A stretch of DNA of 6,193 nt. It comes from an uncultured Bacteroidota bacterium. GTDB taxonomy: Bacteria > Bacteroidota > Bacteroidia > Chitinophagales > Chitinophagaceae. Both the position numbers and the translations under genes were made by a program. The notes beneath the pieces were generated by a model. The model did not search any database. It was not told the origin of the DNA and saw only the letters and a list, made by a program, of their open reading frames with translations. Shown in pieces: positions 5,347-6,193 of the stretch. Where the stretch lies: positions 1-6,193 of the forward strand of contig CAINOM010000485.1 in NCBI GenBank assembly GCA_903851455.1, in the 5' to 3' direction. How positions within the stretch are numbered: position 1 is the stretch's first letter; each line of letters starts with the position of its first letter.

Positions 5347-6193
5347 TTGAAAACATTAATTTCTATATTACTACTTAGCTGCCTCACCAAGCAGACCTCC
5401 GCACAGATCGAATGGCAGCACTGTTATGGCGGAACCAACTACGAAGAATGTAACGCTATCAGAGCCACTTTTGATGGCGGTTATATCTTGGCGGGCTACA
5501 CACAATCAAATAATGATGATGTAAGCGGCAATCATGGCGAAGCGGATTTCTGGGTGGTAAAGATAACTGCTACAGGCGCTATGGAATGGCAAAAATGCTA
5601 TGGCGGTGGTGTTTGGGAGGAGGCATACGATATCAGGCAAACCGCCAACAGCGGATATGTTGTTGTTGGAGTTACCAGTTCAGGAACCACTACTACTGAC
5701 GGAGATGTTTCGGGAAATCACGGGGGTGAGGATATGTGGGTGATCAAAATCACATCTGATGGCACTCTGAAATGGCAAAAAAGTTTGGGTACTAGCGGAA
5801 CTGACATTGCATTTTGCGTTGGACAGACCAATGATGGGGGGTACATTGTGGCGGGTACAACAAATGCGTTTTGTGGGCTTGATCGGGGATATGATTATTT
5901 GGTAGTAAAACTGACGGATACCGGGAGTATAGAATGGGCTAATTGTTTTGGCGGGACTAATGATGATATGGCGACGGCCGTTCAGCAAACCTACGATGGC
6001 GGTTATATAATTGGAGGCAGCAGTGGCTCAAATAACGGGGATGTTACAGGTCATCATGGAGACACTACTACCAGTGATATCTGGGTGTTGAAATTAGCAG
6101 CAACAGGCAGTATTGAATGGGAAAAATCACTTGGCGGCACTAACAATGAAGGCGGCTTTTATACAGATGATAGGAGCGTTTTAATACAAACCA
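5347..6193 (+). CDS. Secreted repeat protein, 5' part, TTG start (partial)
   Basis: The frame is open from 5233 to the end of the window but holds no ATG before 5581. Starting at the TTG at 5347 gives MKTLISILLLSCLTKQTSAQ, a typical Bacteroidetes signal peptide with likely cleavage at TSA-Q. An alternative reading is a lipoprotein with Cys12 (LLSC), less likely since the hydrophobic stretch would be short. The visible 282 codons contain four full repeats and the start of a fifth, beginning at 5407, 5581, 5767, 5929 and 6112 (54-62 residues each). The repeat pattern is roughly (I/M)EWQ-x-CYGG, then DGGYI(V/L)AG, then DVSGNHG, then D-x-WV(V/I)K(I/L). As I recall, this kind of repeat is common in large secreted Bacteroidota proteins that carry a C-terminal type IX secretion signal and probably form beta-propeller-like folds. 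The C-terminus is outside the window, so sorting and function remain open. Confidence 0.85.
   Translation, partial: MKTLISILLLSCLTKQTSAQIEWQHCYGGTNYEECNAIRATFDGGYILAGYTQSNNDDVSGNHGEADFWVVKITATGAMEWQKCYGGGVWEEAYDIRQTANSGYVVVGVTSSGTTTTDGDVSGNHGGEDMWVIKITSDGTLKWQKSLGTSGTDIAFCVGQTNDGGYIVAGTTNAFCGLDRGYDYLVVKLTDTGSIEWANCFGGTNDDMATAVQQTYDGGYIIGGSSGSNNGDVTGHHGDTTTSDIWVLKLAATGSIEWEKSLGGTNNEGGFYTDDRSVLIQT

Noticed and set aside
5178..5390. Minus-strand 70-codon ORF in the gap between the DUF349 gene and the repeat protein
   Set aside because: It overlaps the signal peptide coding region of the repeat protein and shows no domain or export signal; the rest of the gap (5089-5346) holds only the candidate promoter listed.

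Overview
The window looks like chromosomal DNA from a member of the Bacteroidota, probably a Chitinophagaceae-type organism. This rests on the DUF349 repeat protein, the Bacteroidetes-style PAS histidine kinase with an HNLR H-box, signal peptides ending in A-Q, candidate promoters of the TTTG / TAnnTTTG type, weak Shine-Dalgarno sequences and moderate GC content. The genus assignment is inference only.

Layout. At the left edge is the last 16 codons of a Lys/Ala-rich protein, followed by a strong intrinsic terminator (68-102). Next comes a plus-strand pair: a small hydrophobic protein with a LETM1-like core (191-529) and, 23 bases later, an exported FKBP-type prolyl isomerase (553-1083). A 265-base gap with inverted repeats and one candidate promoter leads to a two-gene signalling unit. 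This is a membrane PAS histidine kinase (1349-2650) whose TAA stop overlaps by one base the ATG of a single-domain receiver (2650-3045).

On the minus strand lie a tiny His/Arg-rich lipoprotein (3412-3185) and a large DUF349 protein (5088-3487) with four repeats spaced at exactly 77 residues. The lipoprotein has a well-spaced candidate promoter that overlaps the hairpin behind the DUF349 gene. At the right edge, plus strand, is the 5' part of a secreted protein built from repeats of 54-62 residues. It appears to begin at a TTG codon at 5347, is divergent from the DUF349 gene, and runs off the window.

How the genes relate. Only the kinase and receiver clearly work together: one-base overlap, and the kinase would phosphorylate the receiver. 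The receiver has no output domain, so its downstream partner is not in the window. The LETM1-like and FKBP genes may be co-transcribed, but no shared function can be read from sequence. The rest looks like ordinary chromosomal gene neighbourhood. I see no mobile element, CRISPR array, tRNA or rRNA, and no convincing new multi-gene system. The points most worth a second look are the altered H-box of the kinase, the TTG start of the repeat protein, the rigid DUF349 periodicity and the small His/Arg lipoprotein.
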